64,000 bases of DNA from Porphyrobacter sp. SLTP. GTDB lineage: Bacteria; Pseudomonadota; Alphaproteobacteria; Sphingomonadales; Sphingomonadaceae. The stretch spans positions 248,001 to 312,000 of the forward strand of contig NZ_JAAALE010000001.1 of NCBI RefSeq assembly GCF_009905735.1. The letters run 5' to 3'. Shown here piece after piece: positions 52,673 through 61,382 of the stretch. Positions within the stretch are counted from its first letter, which is position 1. Each line of letters opens with the position of its first letter. Position numbers and translations under genes: made by a program. The notes under the pieces were generated by a model that saw only the letters and a list, made by a program, of their open reading frames with translations, searched no databases and was not told the DNA's origin.

Positions 52673-52972
52673 TTACGCTTCGCGGGTGCCCGACAGCGGC
52701 ATCGCGCCGAAGGCGCCCGCATTGACCGATCCGGTCAGCGTGTCGCCGTCGATGGTCGCTTCGCAATCGAGCGTCATCGGCATCGGCACGACCATGTTCA
52801 TCTTCCACGAGATGGTGTTGCCGCTGACAGTGCCGCCCGCAATGTCCATCGAGCCGAGGCTGCCCACCAGCGAGCCGCTGAAGGTGTCGCCATCGGGAAC
52901 CACGGTGAGGGTGCCGGTCTGGTCGCCCATCGGGCTCTTGACGACGGTCTTGTAGGTACCTGCAACAGACAT
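52673..52972 (-). CDS. Small beta-rich protein of unknown function
   Basis: A 99-residue soluble protein from ATG 52972, which has an excellent ribosome-binding site (GGAGGAG, 6-base spacing); a longer in-frame extension is not credible. No signal peptide or cysteine except one in LDCEA. It is built of short alternating strands with Gly-Asp turns (VVPDGDTFSGSL, GGTVSGNTISWKMNM, ATIDGDTLTGSVNAG, FGAMPLSGTR), like a half beta-barrel of lipocalin or DUF-type fold. I recall similar unnamed proteins in sphingomonads but cannot name a function. The strong ribosome-binding site and terminator suggest high expression. Confidence 0.82.
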   Translation of the reverse strand: MSVAGTYKTVVKSPMGDQTGTLTVVPDGDTFSGSLVGSLGSMDIAGGTVSGNTISWKMNMVVPMPMTLDCEATIDGDTLTGSVNAGAFGAMPLSGTREA

Positions 52973-53090
52973 ATTCAACTCCTCCGGTGAACGTGCGGAC
53001 CTTGGGCGACCCGGCACTTGTGGTCTCGTTATTTACACTGATGTCAGCGCGCTTCAACCGCTTTCCGGCTGAAGCGCGCTGCCGTCTGGC

Positions 53091-55943
53091 TTATTCCCCT
53101 TCCATCTCGCGCTGCTCGATCGGCAGGCCGAGCGGTTCGAGCTGTGCACGGACCACGCTGGCATCGCCGACCACCACCCAGACGAACTTGTCACCGTCAA
53201 TGCTCGCGCGGGCGATGGCGTCGAGGGTTGCGGGGGTTTGCGCCGTGTAGATGCTGGCGAGGGTTTCCTGATAATTGTCCGGCCGCCCGAACAGCGCATT
53301 GCTCTGCATCGCGCCGAGCACCGCGGGCGAGGTTTCGAACCGGCCCGGCAGCGAGCCGACGTCCGAGGCGACATTGCGCTCCAGCTCTTCGGGGGTGACA
53401 CCCTTGATGGTCAGGAATTCCTTGGTCTCACGCAGCATTTCAGCGAGCGAATCCCCGGTGCGATCCGCTTGGACCCCGCCCGAGATCGAATAGACCACTG
53501 CGTTCTCACGTGCCTGCGCGCCGCCGCGCACGCCATAGCTCCAGCCCTTGGTCTCCCGCAGGTTCATGTTCAGACGCGCGAGGAAATCGCCGCCGAGCGA
53601 CTTGTTGGCGCTGCCAAAGGCGACAAATGCCGGATCGCCCGCATCGAGCGGCGTGATCTGCGCGCCGTAGATGAAGCTCTGCGGCGAATTGGGCCGGTTG
53701 ACGAGGATGATGCGGTTGCCGTTGGCGCCCATTTTGGCGTCGAACCGCTTGGTGCCCTTGGGCGTGGCAGGCGGCGTCCAGTCACCGAAAGCGGCATTGA
53801 GCGCGGTCACGATCTCAGCCAGCGGCTTGTCGGAAATCACGAAAACCTCGCCATTATCCGGGCGAATCCAGGCGTCCTTGTGGGCGATCAGGTCATCGCG
53901 GGTGATGCTGCTGACGCTCGCCACCGTCGGCACACGGCCATAGGGGCTGTCGGCGCCGAACAGCTCCGGCGTCAGCGTCAGCTGAGCGATGCCCTGCGGC
54001 GACTTCATCGTCTGGCGAAGACCGGTGATGGTCTGATTGCGCACCCGCTCAAGGTCTTCAGGATTGAAGGCCGGTTCGCGCATGATCTGACGCATCAGAT
54101 CCAGGCTGGGCGCGAGGTTGGCCGTGAGCGCCGAGAGCGTGAAGGTTGACCGGTCATCGCCCCCGCCAACCGAAACAGTCGCGCCGAGCCGCTCACCCGC
54201 CTCGGCGATCTGCTGCGCTGTCAGGTTCTTCGTGCCTTCGTCGAACAGCGAGAGGGTCAGTCCGTCGAGCCCGGTTTTGCCCACCGGATCGGCCGCGCCG
54301 CCCGCGTTGAAGGCCATCGACACATAGGTCGCCGGCACAGCCGTGCGGCGGGCATAGGTGACCTTCATCCCGTTTGTCAGGGTCGCACGCTCAATATCGG
54401 GGAAGTCGAGCTGGGCGATGGTGTCAATCGCGGGCTTGGGCCGCTCCACCGAGACGCTGATCGTTTCGGCAGCGCGGTCCCGCTCGGATGCGTTTGCCCC
54501 TTCGGCGGCGACCGATGCGGCCTCCTCATAAGTCGCATCGCGTGCGCCGGGCTCCAGCACCACGGTCATCGCCGGGCGGGTCATCCAGTTGCCAAGTGCC
54601 GCCTTGACGTCAGCCGGGGTGAGCTTGGCGAGCGCTTCAAACTCGCGCGCATAGAACTGCGGATCGCCCGCCAGAACTTCGCCTTCGGCCAGGGTCTGCG
54701 CCTTGCCGCTGAAGCCGCCGACCTGCTCCAGCCCGCGGATCGTGCGGGCGAGATTGCTGGTCACTGCGCGGCGCACTTCGTCTTCGGTCGGGCCTTCCGC
54801 GATCAGCTTGGCGACCACTTCGTCCATCCGCTTTTCCAGCACGGCAAGATCGACGCCCGCCTTGGCGGTCGCTTCGACCTGGAGGATGCCGATACGGTGG
54901 AAGGCGGAATTGCCGGCCGAGACGCTGACGGCGAGCTGTTCGTCGCGCACCAGCACATTGTCGAGGCGGCTGGAGGCAAGGCCGCCGAGGATCGAGGCGC
55001 CCACGTCAAGCGCGATGCGATCCTTGCCGGTGATCCCTTCGACCGGCCAGTAGCGGGTGACGCTGGTCGCGGCGACCTGATCCTTGAAGGTCTTGCGCAC
55101 AGCTTCCTTGAGGGTCGGCACATCCGCCTGCGCCGGGTCATTGACCGGGCCGCGCGCGATGGTGCCGAAATACTTCTCGACCAGCGGCTTGGCTTCGGCA
55201 GCGGAAATGTCGCCCGCGATCACCAGCGTGGCGTTATTGGGGCCGTAATTCTCGGTGAACCATGCCTTCACATCTTCCATCGAGGCGGAATCGAGGTCGG
55301 CCATCGAACCGATTGCTTCGTGCTGATAGGGGTGGCCATCGGGGAACAAGGTCTTGAGCACGTCGTAGAACACGAGACCGCCCGGCTCATTATCGCCCTG
55401 ACGCTTTTCGTTCTGCACGACGCCGCGCTGGTTATCGAGCTTGCCCTGCGTCACTGCGCCGAGCAGATAACCCATGCGGTCGCTTTCCAGCCACAGTGCG
55501 CGTTCCAGTGCGGGGCGGGGGACGGTCTGGAAGTAGTTGGTACGATCAAACCACGTCGTCCCGTTGTAATCGGTCGCGCCCATTTCCGCGAGGTACTTGA
55601 AGTAGTCATCCGGCGCGTTTTCCGAGCCGTTGAACATCAGGTGCTCAAACAGGTGGGCAAAGCCGGTCTTGCCTTCCGGCTCGTCCTTGGAGCCGACATT
55701 GTACCACACCGTCACGTTGACGATCGGGGCCTTGCGGTCTTCGTGCACCAGCACGGTGAGGCCATTGGCCAGCTCGAACTGCTGATAGGGGATCGTCACC
55801 TGGCTCACGAGCGCAGGCAAGTCGGCGGTCGCTTGCGGGGCGGCGCTGGCGGCGGGCGCGGTCTGGGCGAGCGCAGGGGCGAACGGCACGGCAAGCGCAA
55901 GGGCGAGCGCCGAAAGACTGGCGGCGGCGAAACGGTGGGTCAT
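53091..55943 (-). CDS. Exported M16-family zinc metalloprotease (two fused M16 units)
   Basis: A 950-residue protein with a signal peptide (LSALALALAVPFAPALAQ). The N-terminal unit has the inverted zinc motif HLFEH (His97, Glu100, His101) inside KTGFAHLFEHLMFNG, and a downstream glutamate region (SMEDVKAWFTENYGPNNATLV). The second unit from about residue 500 lacks the HXXEH motif, as in the inactive half of M16B/pitrilysin proteases. Full length and order match secreted zinc proteases of Proteobacteria that degrade peptides in the periplasm. The penicillin-acylase-family gene is 44 bases upstream on the same strand, so the two may form a transcription unit. Confidence 0.95.
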   Translation of the reverse strand: MTHRFAAASLSALALALAVPFAPALAQTAPAASAAPQATADLPALVSQVTIPYQQFELANGLTVLVHEDRKAPIVNVTVWYNVGSKDEPEGKTGFAHLFEHLMFNGSENAPDDYFKYLAEMGATDYNGTTWFDRTNYFQTVPRPALERALWLESDRMGYLLGAVTQGKLDNQRGVVQNEKRQGDNEPGGLVFYDVLKTLFPDGHPYQHEAIGSMADLDSASMEDVKAWFTENYGPNNATLVIAGDISAAEAKPLVEKYFGTIARGPVNDPAQADVPTLKEAVRKTFKDQVAATSVTRYWPVEGITGKDRIALDVGASILGGLASSRLDNVLVRDEQLAVSVSAGNSAFHRIGILQVEATAKAGVDLAVLEKRMDEVVAKLIAEGPTEDEVRRAVTSNLARTIRGLEQVGGFSGKAQTLAEGEVLAGDPQFYAREFEALAKLTPADVKAALGNWMTRPAMTVVLEPGARDATYEEAASVAAEGANASERDRAAETISVSVERPKPAIDTIAQLDFPDIERATLTNGMKVTYARRTAVPATYVSMAFNAGGAADPVGKTGLDGLTLSLFDEGTKNLTAQQIAEAGERLGATVSVGGGDDRSTFTLSALTANLAPSLDLMRQIMREPAFNPEDLERVRNQTITGLRQTMKSPQGIAQLTLTPELFGADSPYGRVPTVASVSSITRDDLIAHKDAWIRPDNGEVFVISDKPLAEIVTALNAAFGDWTPPATPKGTKRFDAKMGANGNRIILVNRPNSPQSFIYGAQITPLDAGDPAFVAFGSANKSLGGDFLARLNMNLRETKGWSYGVRGGAQARENAVVYSISGGVQADRTGDSLAEMLRETKEFLTIKGVTPEELERNVASDVGSLPGRFETSPAVLGAMQSNALFGRPDNYQETLASIYTAQTPATLDAIARASIDGDKFVWVVVGDASVVRAQLEPLGLPIEQREMEGE

Positions 55944-55987
55944 GGAAGAAAGCTCCGGTGAAACATCATGCGAGAGGAAAGCGCCAG

Positions 55988-58216
55988 TCAGCGCGCGTTG
56001 GTGACAGTGGTTGCCACGGCGCGCCGATTGCTGGCTTTCGCCAGCAAATCATCGCGCCAAAAGTGGACAGGCTTCAGCTTATGATCGACGAACAGCTGCA
56101 TCTGGTCGGTGTAATGCGCGCTGGCAGGCCGGGTGGTGGCCGCGCCGAAGGGCTGGATCGAGCGTGAGCTAACCCGCTGACCGGGTTGCCATTCGATCCA
56201 CATGATGAAGCTGTCCCCATGCTTGAGGCTGAGACGACCATCCTCGGCCACGTCCCAGGTGGTCGAAGCCCGCAGGGTGTCCGATCCGCCGTCGAGCGGC
56301 AGGTCCAGCTCGCCCTGTCGCAGCCGCAGCAGATCGCCCATCGGCGGATCGAGCCGGCCGAAATGGGTGGTGAGATGGTCTGCGGCGGCTTGCAGTTTCT
56401 CGGCCACGTCAGGGAAGGGCTTGTTGTTGTAATCGGCCGCCATAAAGTCGCGGATGATCAGCAGCGCGATGGCATCGGCAGCGCCCTTGTTGTCGGCGGT
56501 GAAATCCCAGCCGAGCAGCAAATCGCGGGCCTCAGCCAGTTGGCCCTCTGCCTTCAGCCCCTCCAGCGTGTCGAACAAGCGGTCGACATAGCCAAGGCGC
56601 TCATAGCCGGTATCATATTTGATCCGCTCCAGCGCCGCACGGTCGAGCACGCTTGCTTCCGACAGAAGCTTGTAGGCGCGCCATGAGCGGTTGGTCTGCT
56701 TGAGTTCGATACCCATCAGCGGCGCAAACGCTTGGGGATCAAGATCGCTCCCGGCTCCGGCCGCGGTGAAAGGGGTGTTGTTCGAATTGTAGAGCCACCC
56801 GCTGGCCGGGTTCACGATCCGGGGCAGGCTCGCGTAATCGACCGACCCTTCCCAGATCAGGTCTGAGCGGTTGCCCGGCAGGACATTGCGCCAGTCGGCC
56901 TTCACGCCTTCGGGTCGGCGGGGGATTGCGGCGTTATAGACATAGGCAATGGTGCCCGCCTCGTCGGCATAGATGAAATTGGTCGAGGGGATCGCGAGAC
57001 GCGACAGCTGCGCTTCCCACTCGGCGAAATTGGTCGCCTTGTTGATGCGGTAATAGGCGTCGAGCTGGCCGAGCTGCCCAATCCCGCCATAGCGGATGGC
57101 GAAAGCGCCCTTGGCGTTCTTGATCACCGGGCCATGCACTGACCGCAGCACTTCCTTGCGGATCGGCAGCACCACGGGGCCAATCTTGACCGGCAGCGTC
57201 ACCCACTTGCTCTCCAGATCACGCCATGCGCCGTCGAGCTTGTAGCGGGTGCCGGTCTCGTCGAGCTCCAGTTGGTAGACGTCGATCATGTCGGGCGTGT
57301 TGACCGTGTTGGTCCACCCCAGATGCTCGTTATGCCCGAGGAAGGGGAAGGGCGAGCCGGGGAAGTTCGCGCCGGCAAAATGCCAGCCTTCGCCGCTTTC
57401 GACCACGAGTTCGTACCACGCAACCCCGCCGCGCAGGGGCTGGTGCGAGTTCGAGATCAGGGTGGTCGGCCCGCCCGATTTCCTGGGCGCGACGGCAAAG
57501 GCGTTGGAGCCGAGGTGTTCGGCATCCTCGCCAAGCGGCAGCACCATCCGGCGCGCCTGATCGGTGGCAGGCGCTGTGGGCGCGGGTTCGGCGGGCTCGG
57601 CACCGGGCAGCGGCGGGCGCGGGAAGCCGGGGATATCGGGGCCATGCTCGCGGCGCAGATCCTCGCCTGCGACCAGCGGACCGATCACGCCGTCCAGCCC
57701 GAAGAAGAACGGCTGGCGCAGCGCGAAACCGGCAGCGACATCCATGCCGTTGACGGGGAACAGGTTGGCCAGCTTGACCTCGCCCGAATGCTCGGCGGCA
57801 TATTGGTTGAGGCCTGCGGCATAGGCTTCGAACAGCGCGCGCGTATCGGCGGGCAGCTTGGGATATTCGCGCTCCGCGGTGCCGCGCGCGTCGATCAGGT
57901 GATAGACGTAATCGATCTGCGCGCCTTCCTCGCCCGCGATCGCGCCATAACGCCCCCGCGCCATCGCGACGACATCTTGCAGGGTGAAGAAATCGTCTTC
58001 GGCATGAGCGATGGCGACCCCGTAAGCCGTGTCGGCATCGGTCTTGCCGTAGATATGGGGCACGCCGAATTCGTCGCGAATGATCTCGGCCCGATAGGTG
58101 CGCCCGGGCGCGGGGTTGGCAGCGCTCGCGAAAAACGGCTCCCACGTGGCCAGCGCCACTACCGCCAGCAACAACACACCCACCAGCGCAAATGCGCCGC
58201 GCTTGACCCAGATCAT
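55988..58216 (-). CDS. Penicillin acylase family protein (Ntn hydrolase; possible acyl-homoserine lactone acylase)
   Basis: A 742-residue exported Ntn hydrolase. An N-terminal signal or anchor helix (GAFALVGVLLLAVVALATW) follows ATG 58216, chosen because GGGAGAAAAA precedes it. The alpha-chain motif IIRDEFGVPHIYGKTDADTA is present, a spacer with Pro/Ala/Glu repeats follows, and the predicted catalytic nucleophile Ser237 begins the beta chain in HLGSNAFAVAP. NSHQPLRG and GHNEHLGWTNT are also family-typical. Members hydrolyse amide-linked acyl chains, including penicillins, acyl-homoserine lactones and bile or amino-acid amides; the substrate cannot be chosen from sequence. It is divergent from clpB. 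Confidence 0.93.
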   Translation of the reverse strand: MIWVKRGAFALVGVLLLAVVALATWEPFFASAANPAPGRTYRAEIIRDEFGVPHIYGKTDADTAYGVAIAHAEDDFFTLQDVVAMARGRYGAIAGEEGAQIDYVYHLIDARGTAEREYPKLPADTRALFEAYAAGLNQYAAEHSGEVKLANLFPVNGMDVAAGFALRQPFFFGLDGVIGPLVAGEDLRREHGPDIPGFPRPPLPGAEPAEPAPTAPATDQARRMVLPLGEDAEHLGSNAFAVAPRKSGGPTTLISNSHQPLRGGVAWYELVVESGEGWHFAGANFPGSPFPFLGHNEHLGWTNTVNTPDMIDVYQLELDETGTRYKLDGAWRDLESKWVTLPVKIGPVVLPIRKEVLRSVHGPVIKNAKGAFAIRYGGIGQLGQLDAYYRINKATNFAEWEAQLSRLAIPSTNFIYADEAGTIAYVYNAAIPRRPEGVKADWRNVLPGNRSDLIWEGSVDYASLPRIVNPASGWLYNSNNTPFTAAGAGSDLDPQAFAPLMGIELKQTNRSWRAYKLLSEASVLDRAALERIKYDTGYERLGYVDRLFDTLEGLKAEGQLAEARDLLLGWDFTADNKGAADAIALLIIRDFMAADYNNKPFPDVAEKLQAAADHLTTHFGRLDPPMGDLLRLRQGELDLPLDGGSDTLRASTTWDVAEDGRLSLKHGDSFIMWIEWQPGQRVSSRSIQPFGAATTRPASAHYTDQMQLFVDHKLKPVHFWRDDLLAKASNRRAVATTVTNAR

Positions 58217-58359
58217 GTCCGATTTTTCTCCCAAACCGTAGGAAAGCTCCATCGCGCGGGGCAGGGAAGAGGTCAAGGCAGGCGTCCTCTTGCCATAGGC
58301 AGGGAATGAACCCACCTAGTCCAGTAACACACCTGTGTGCGTGATTTTTGCCCCGGGGA

Positions 58360-58387
58360 CTTGTGTGGCCAATGTGCAACACTATCT
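58360..58387 (+). promoter_or_regulatory. RpoH (sigma-32) type promoter of clpB
   Basis: CTTG at 58360-58363 and CTATCT at 58382-58387 are separated by 18 bases, matching the alphaproteobacterial heat-shock consensus (CTTG, 17-18 bases, CYTATNT). The -10 ends 33 bases before the clpB ATG. Confidence 0.75.
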
Positions 58388-58419
58388 CGAGGTGGTAACC
58401 TTTGGAGGGGTTAGACGAC

Positions 58420-60996
58420 ATGAATCTCGAAAAGTTCACCGATCGGGCCAAGGGCTTCCTGCAAGCCGCGCAAACCGTCGCCATCCGCATGAACCACCAG
58501 CGCATCACCCCGCTGCACATTGCCAAGGCCTTGCTGGAGGATAGCGAAGGCATGGCCGCCGGGCTGATCCAGCGCGCGGGCGGGCAGGCGCCGCTGGCCG
58601 TCACCGCGATCGATGTGGGTCTTTCGAAGGTTCCGGCCGTGACCGGCAGCGGCGCGCAGGCGACGCCGGGGCTGGATAATGATGCCGTGCGGGTCCTCGA
58701 TCAGGCCGAGCAGCTCGCTGACAAGGCCGGCGACAGCTACGTCACAGTCGAGCGGATGTTGACCGCGCTCGCCCTGTCGCCAGGTGCCGCAGGGGAGGGC
58801 TTGAAGGCCGCAGGCGTCACGCCGCAAGGCCTCAACACCGCCATCGAGCAGCTGCGCGGCGGCAAGCGCGCGGACAGCGCGAGCGCCGAGAACACCTATG
58901 ACGCGATGCAGAAATTCGCCCGCGACCTGACGCAGGCGGCGCGTGACGGGAAGCTTGATCCGGTGATCGGCCGTGACGAGGAAATCCGCCGCACGATCCA
59001 GATTCTCGCCCGTCGCACCAAGAACAACCCGGCCCTGATCGGCGAACCCGGCACCGGCAAGACCGCGATTGCCGAAGGCCTCGCGCTGCGCATCGCCAAT
59101 GGCGACGTGCCCGACAGCTTGAAGGGCCGCACCCTGATGAGCCTCGACATGGGCGCGCTGATCGCTGGCGCGAAGTACCGCGGCGAGTTTGAGGAGCGGC
59201 TGAAGTCCGTGCTCGACGAGGTGAAGAACGCCGATGGCCAGATCATCCTGTTCATCGATGAGATGCACACCCTGATCGGCGCTGGCGCGTCGGAAGGCTC
59301 GATGGATGCCTCGAACCTGCTGAAGCCCGCCCTGTCGCGCGGCGAACTTCACTGCATCGGTGCGACCACGCTCGACGAGTACCAGAAGTATGTCGAGAAA
59401 GACCCTGCGCTTCAGCGGCGGTTCCAGCCGGTGTTCATCGCCGAGCCGACCGTGGAGGACACGATCTCGATCCTGCGCGGGATCAAGGACAAGTACGAAC
59501 TGCACCACGGCGTGCGCATCACTGACGGGGCGATTGTTGCGGCGGCGAAGCTGTCCGACCGCTACATCCAGAACCGCTTCCTCCCCGACAAGGCCATCGA
59601 CCTGATGGACGAGGCGGCGAGCCGCATCCGCATGGAGGTGGAGTCCAAGCCCGAGGAGATCGAGGCGCTCGACCGGCGGATCATCCAGCTGAAGATCGAG
59701 GAATCGGCGCTCCAGAAGGAAACCGATCAGAATTCCAAGGACCGCCTCGTCGCGCTGCGCGAGGAACTGGCGAACCTTGAGCAGCAGTCGGCCGAACTCA
59801 CCACGCGCTGGCAGAACGAGCGCGACAAGATCGAAGCCGAAGGCAAGATCAAGGAGCAGCTCGATCACGCCCGGCTTGAGCTGGAACAAGCCCAGCGTGA
59901 AGGCGACTTGGCCAAGGCAGGCGAGCTGTCCTACGGCACGATCCCCGCGCTCGAAAAGCAGCTGGCCGAAGCGCAAGGGCAGGCCGCCAATGCGATGCTG
60001 CGCGAGGAGGTGACCGAGGAGGACATCGCCGGTGTCGTCAGCCGCTGGACCGGCGTGCCGGTCGACAAGATGATGGCGGGCGAGCGCGAAAAGCTGCTGG
60101 CGATGGAGAGCATCCTCGGCAAGCGGGTGATCGGGCAGTCACAGGCGATCGCTGCTGTCTCCAAGGCGGTGCGCCGTGCGCGGGCGGGCCTGCAAGATCC
60201 CGGCCGCCCGCTCGGCAGCTTCCTGTTCCTCGGCCCCACGGGCGTCGGCAAGACCGAACTGACCAAGGCGCTCGCCGGGTTCCTGTTCGACGATGACAGC
60301 GCGATGGTGCGGATCGACATGAGCGAGTTCATGGAGAAGCACGCCGTCGCCCGCCTGATCGGCGCGCCTCCGGGCTATGTCGGTTACGAGGAAGGCGGGG
60401 TGCTGACCGAAGCCGTGCGCCGCCGCCCCTATCAGGTGGTGCTGTTCGACGAGGTCGAGAAAGCGCATTCCGATGTCTTCAACGTGCTGCTGCAAGTGCT
60501 CGACGATGGCCGCCTGACCGACGGGCAGGGCCGCGTGGTCGACTTTGCCAACACCCTGATCATCCTTACGTCGAACCTCGGTAGCCAATATCTCGCCAAC
60601 CTGCCCGACGGCGCGGAGCCCGCGACGGTCGAGAAGGATGTGATGGACGTGGTGCGCGGGCATTTCCGGCCCGAGTTCCTCAACCGTCTTGATGAGATCA
60701 TCCTGTTCCACCGTCTTGCGCAGGAACACATGGCGCCGATCGTCGAGATTCAGGTGGGCCGGGTGCAGAAGCTGCTCGCCGATCGCAAGATCACGCTCGA
60801 CCTGACTGATGCCGCGCTGCGCTGGCTCGGGCGGGTGGGGTATGATCCGGTCTACGGCGCTCGGCCGCTGAAGCGTGCAGTCCAGCGCTACCTGCAAGAC
60901 CCGCTCGCCGAGATGCTGCTCGAAGGAAAATTGCCCGATGGCGCGACGCTGGTGATCGATGAAGGGGATGGTCAACTCAGCATGACGATTCGCTGA
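58420..60996 (+). CDS. clpB: ATP-dependent disaggregase chaperone ClpB
   Basis: An 858-residue Hsp100 chaperone, normal length. N domain with [18 protein letters not shown]; first AAA+ domain with Walker [14 protein letters not shown] near residue 208; middle coiled-coil domain (about 410-525) rich in Glu/Lys/Gln, typical of ClpB rather than ClpA/C; second AAA+ domain with Walker [13 protein letters not shown] near 605; C-terminal [16 protein letters not shown]. With DnaK it rescues aggregated proteins after heat stress. ATG 58420 is chosen because GGAGGGG lies upstream and it gives the family N-terminus. A sigma-32-like promoter lies immediately upstream. Confidence 0.98.
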   Translation: MNLEKFTDRAKGFLQAAQTVAIRMNHQRITPLHIAKALLEDSEGMAAGLIQRAGGQAPLAVTAIDVGLSKVPAVTGSGAQATPGLDNDAVRVLDQAEQLADKAGDSYVTVERMLTALALSPGAAGEGLKAAGVTPQGLNTAIEQLRGGKRADSASAENTYDAMQKFARDLTQAARDGKLDPVIGRDEEIRRTIQILARRTKNNPALIGEPGTGKTAIAEGLALRIANGDVPDSLKGRTLMSLDMGALIAGAKYRGEFEERLKSVLDEVKNADGQIILFIDEMHTLIGAGASEGSMDASNLLKPALSRGELHCIGATTLDEYQKYVEKDPALQRRFQPVFIAEPTVEDTISILRGIKDKYELHHGVRITDGAIVAAAKLSDRYIQNRFLPDKAIDLMDEAASRIRMEVESKPEEIEALDRRIIQLKIEESALQKETDQNSKDRLVALREELANLEQQSAELTTRWQNERDKIEAEGKIKEQLDHARLELEQAQREGDLAKAGELSYGTIPALEKQLAEAQGQAANAMLREEVTEEDIAGVVSRWTGVPVDKMMAGEREKLLAMESILGKRVIGQSQAIAAVSKAVRRARAGLQDPGRPLGSFLFLGPTGVGKTELTKALAGFLFDDDSAMVRIDMSEFMEKHAVARLIGAPPGYVGYEEGGVLTEAVRRRPYQVVLFDEVEKAHSDVFNVLLQVLDDGRLTDGQGRVVDFANTLIILTSNLGSQYLANLPDGAEPATVEKDVMDVVRGHFRPEFLNRLDEIILFHRLAQEHMAPIVEIQVGRVQKLLADRKITLDLTDAALRWLGRVGYDPVYGARPLKRAVQRYLQDPLAEMLLEGKLPDGATLVIDEGDGQLSMTIR

Positions 60997-61382
60997 TCTG
61001 ACGTCGAAAAATCCACTTTCGAGGATTTCAGGCCAATTCCGGCGACACGCAAGATTGTAAGCATGCTTCGTTCGATTTGATAAGCAAGGCGGTTTGTTGC
61101 GTGCAAGCCTGCCAAGCTTTTAATATTCGCAAAGCCACAATCGAACAATGTTGCGGCGGTTTCGCTGAGCGCCCCCTGAATGTGGGATTAACGCAACACC
61201 GCCCGGAAAAGTTCGGGGCGGCGAGCGGGCGCTTTGACATCATTCCTACGCCATTGCACAAAACGGTCACTGCGGGGACTGAATTGGACAACCTTTGAAG
61301 CGCAATCCCACCACATGGGGCAATTATGTGGTGGGAGCGCCGGGTTGTTGTGACGTCTCCGGTTCGGGCAACTGGAGTGATC
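60997..61382 (+). other. 386-bp intergenic leader before the TonB receptor gene
   Basis: No gene was seen. It holds a weak hairpin after clpB (aaatcc/ggattt around 61009-61029, no T-run), an A/T-richer promoter-like stretch, and a strong hairpin (61307-61335) in what is probably the 5' untranslated region. A ribosome-binding site (GGAG) lies 6 bases before ATG 61383. Confidence 0.6.
61307..61335 (+). repeat. Hairpin in the TonB receptor leader
   Basis: cccaccacat (61307-61316) and atgtggtggg (61326-61335) are perfect 10-base reverse complements around a 9-base loop, ending 47 bases upstream of the start codon. No T-run follows, so it is not an intrinsic terminator. It may stabilise or regulate the mRNA. 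Confidence 0.75.
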
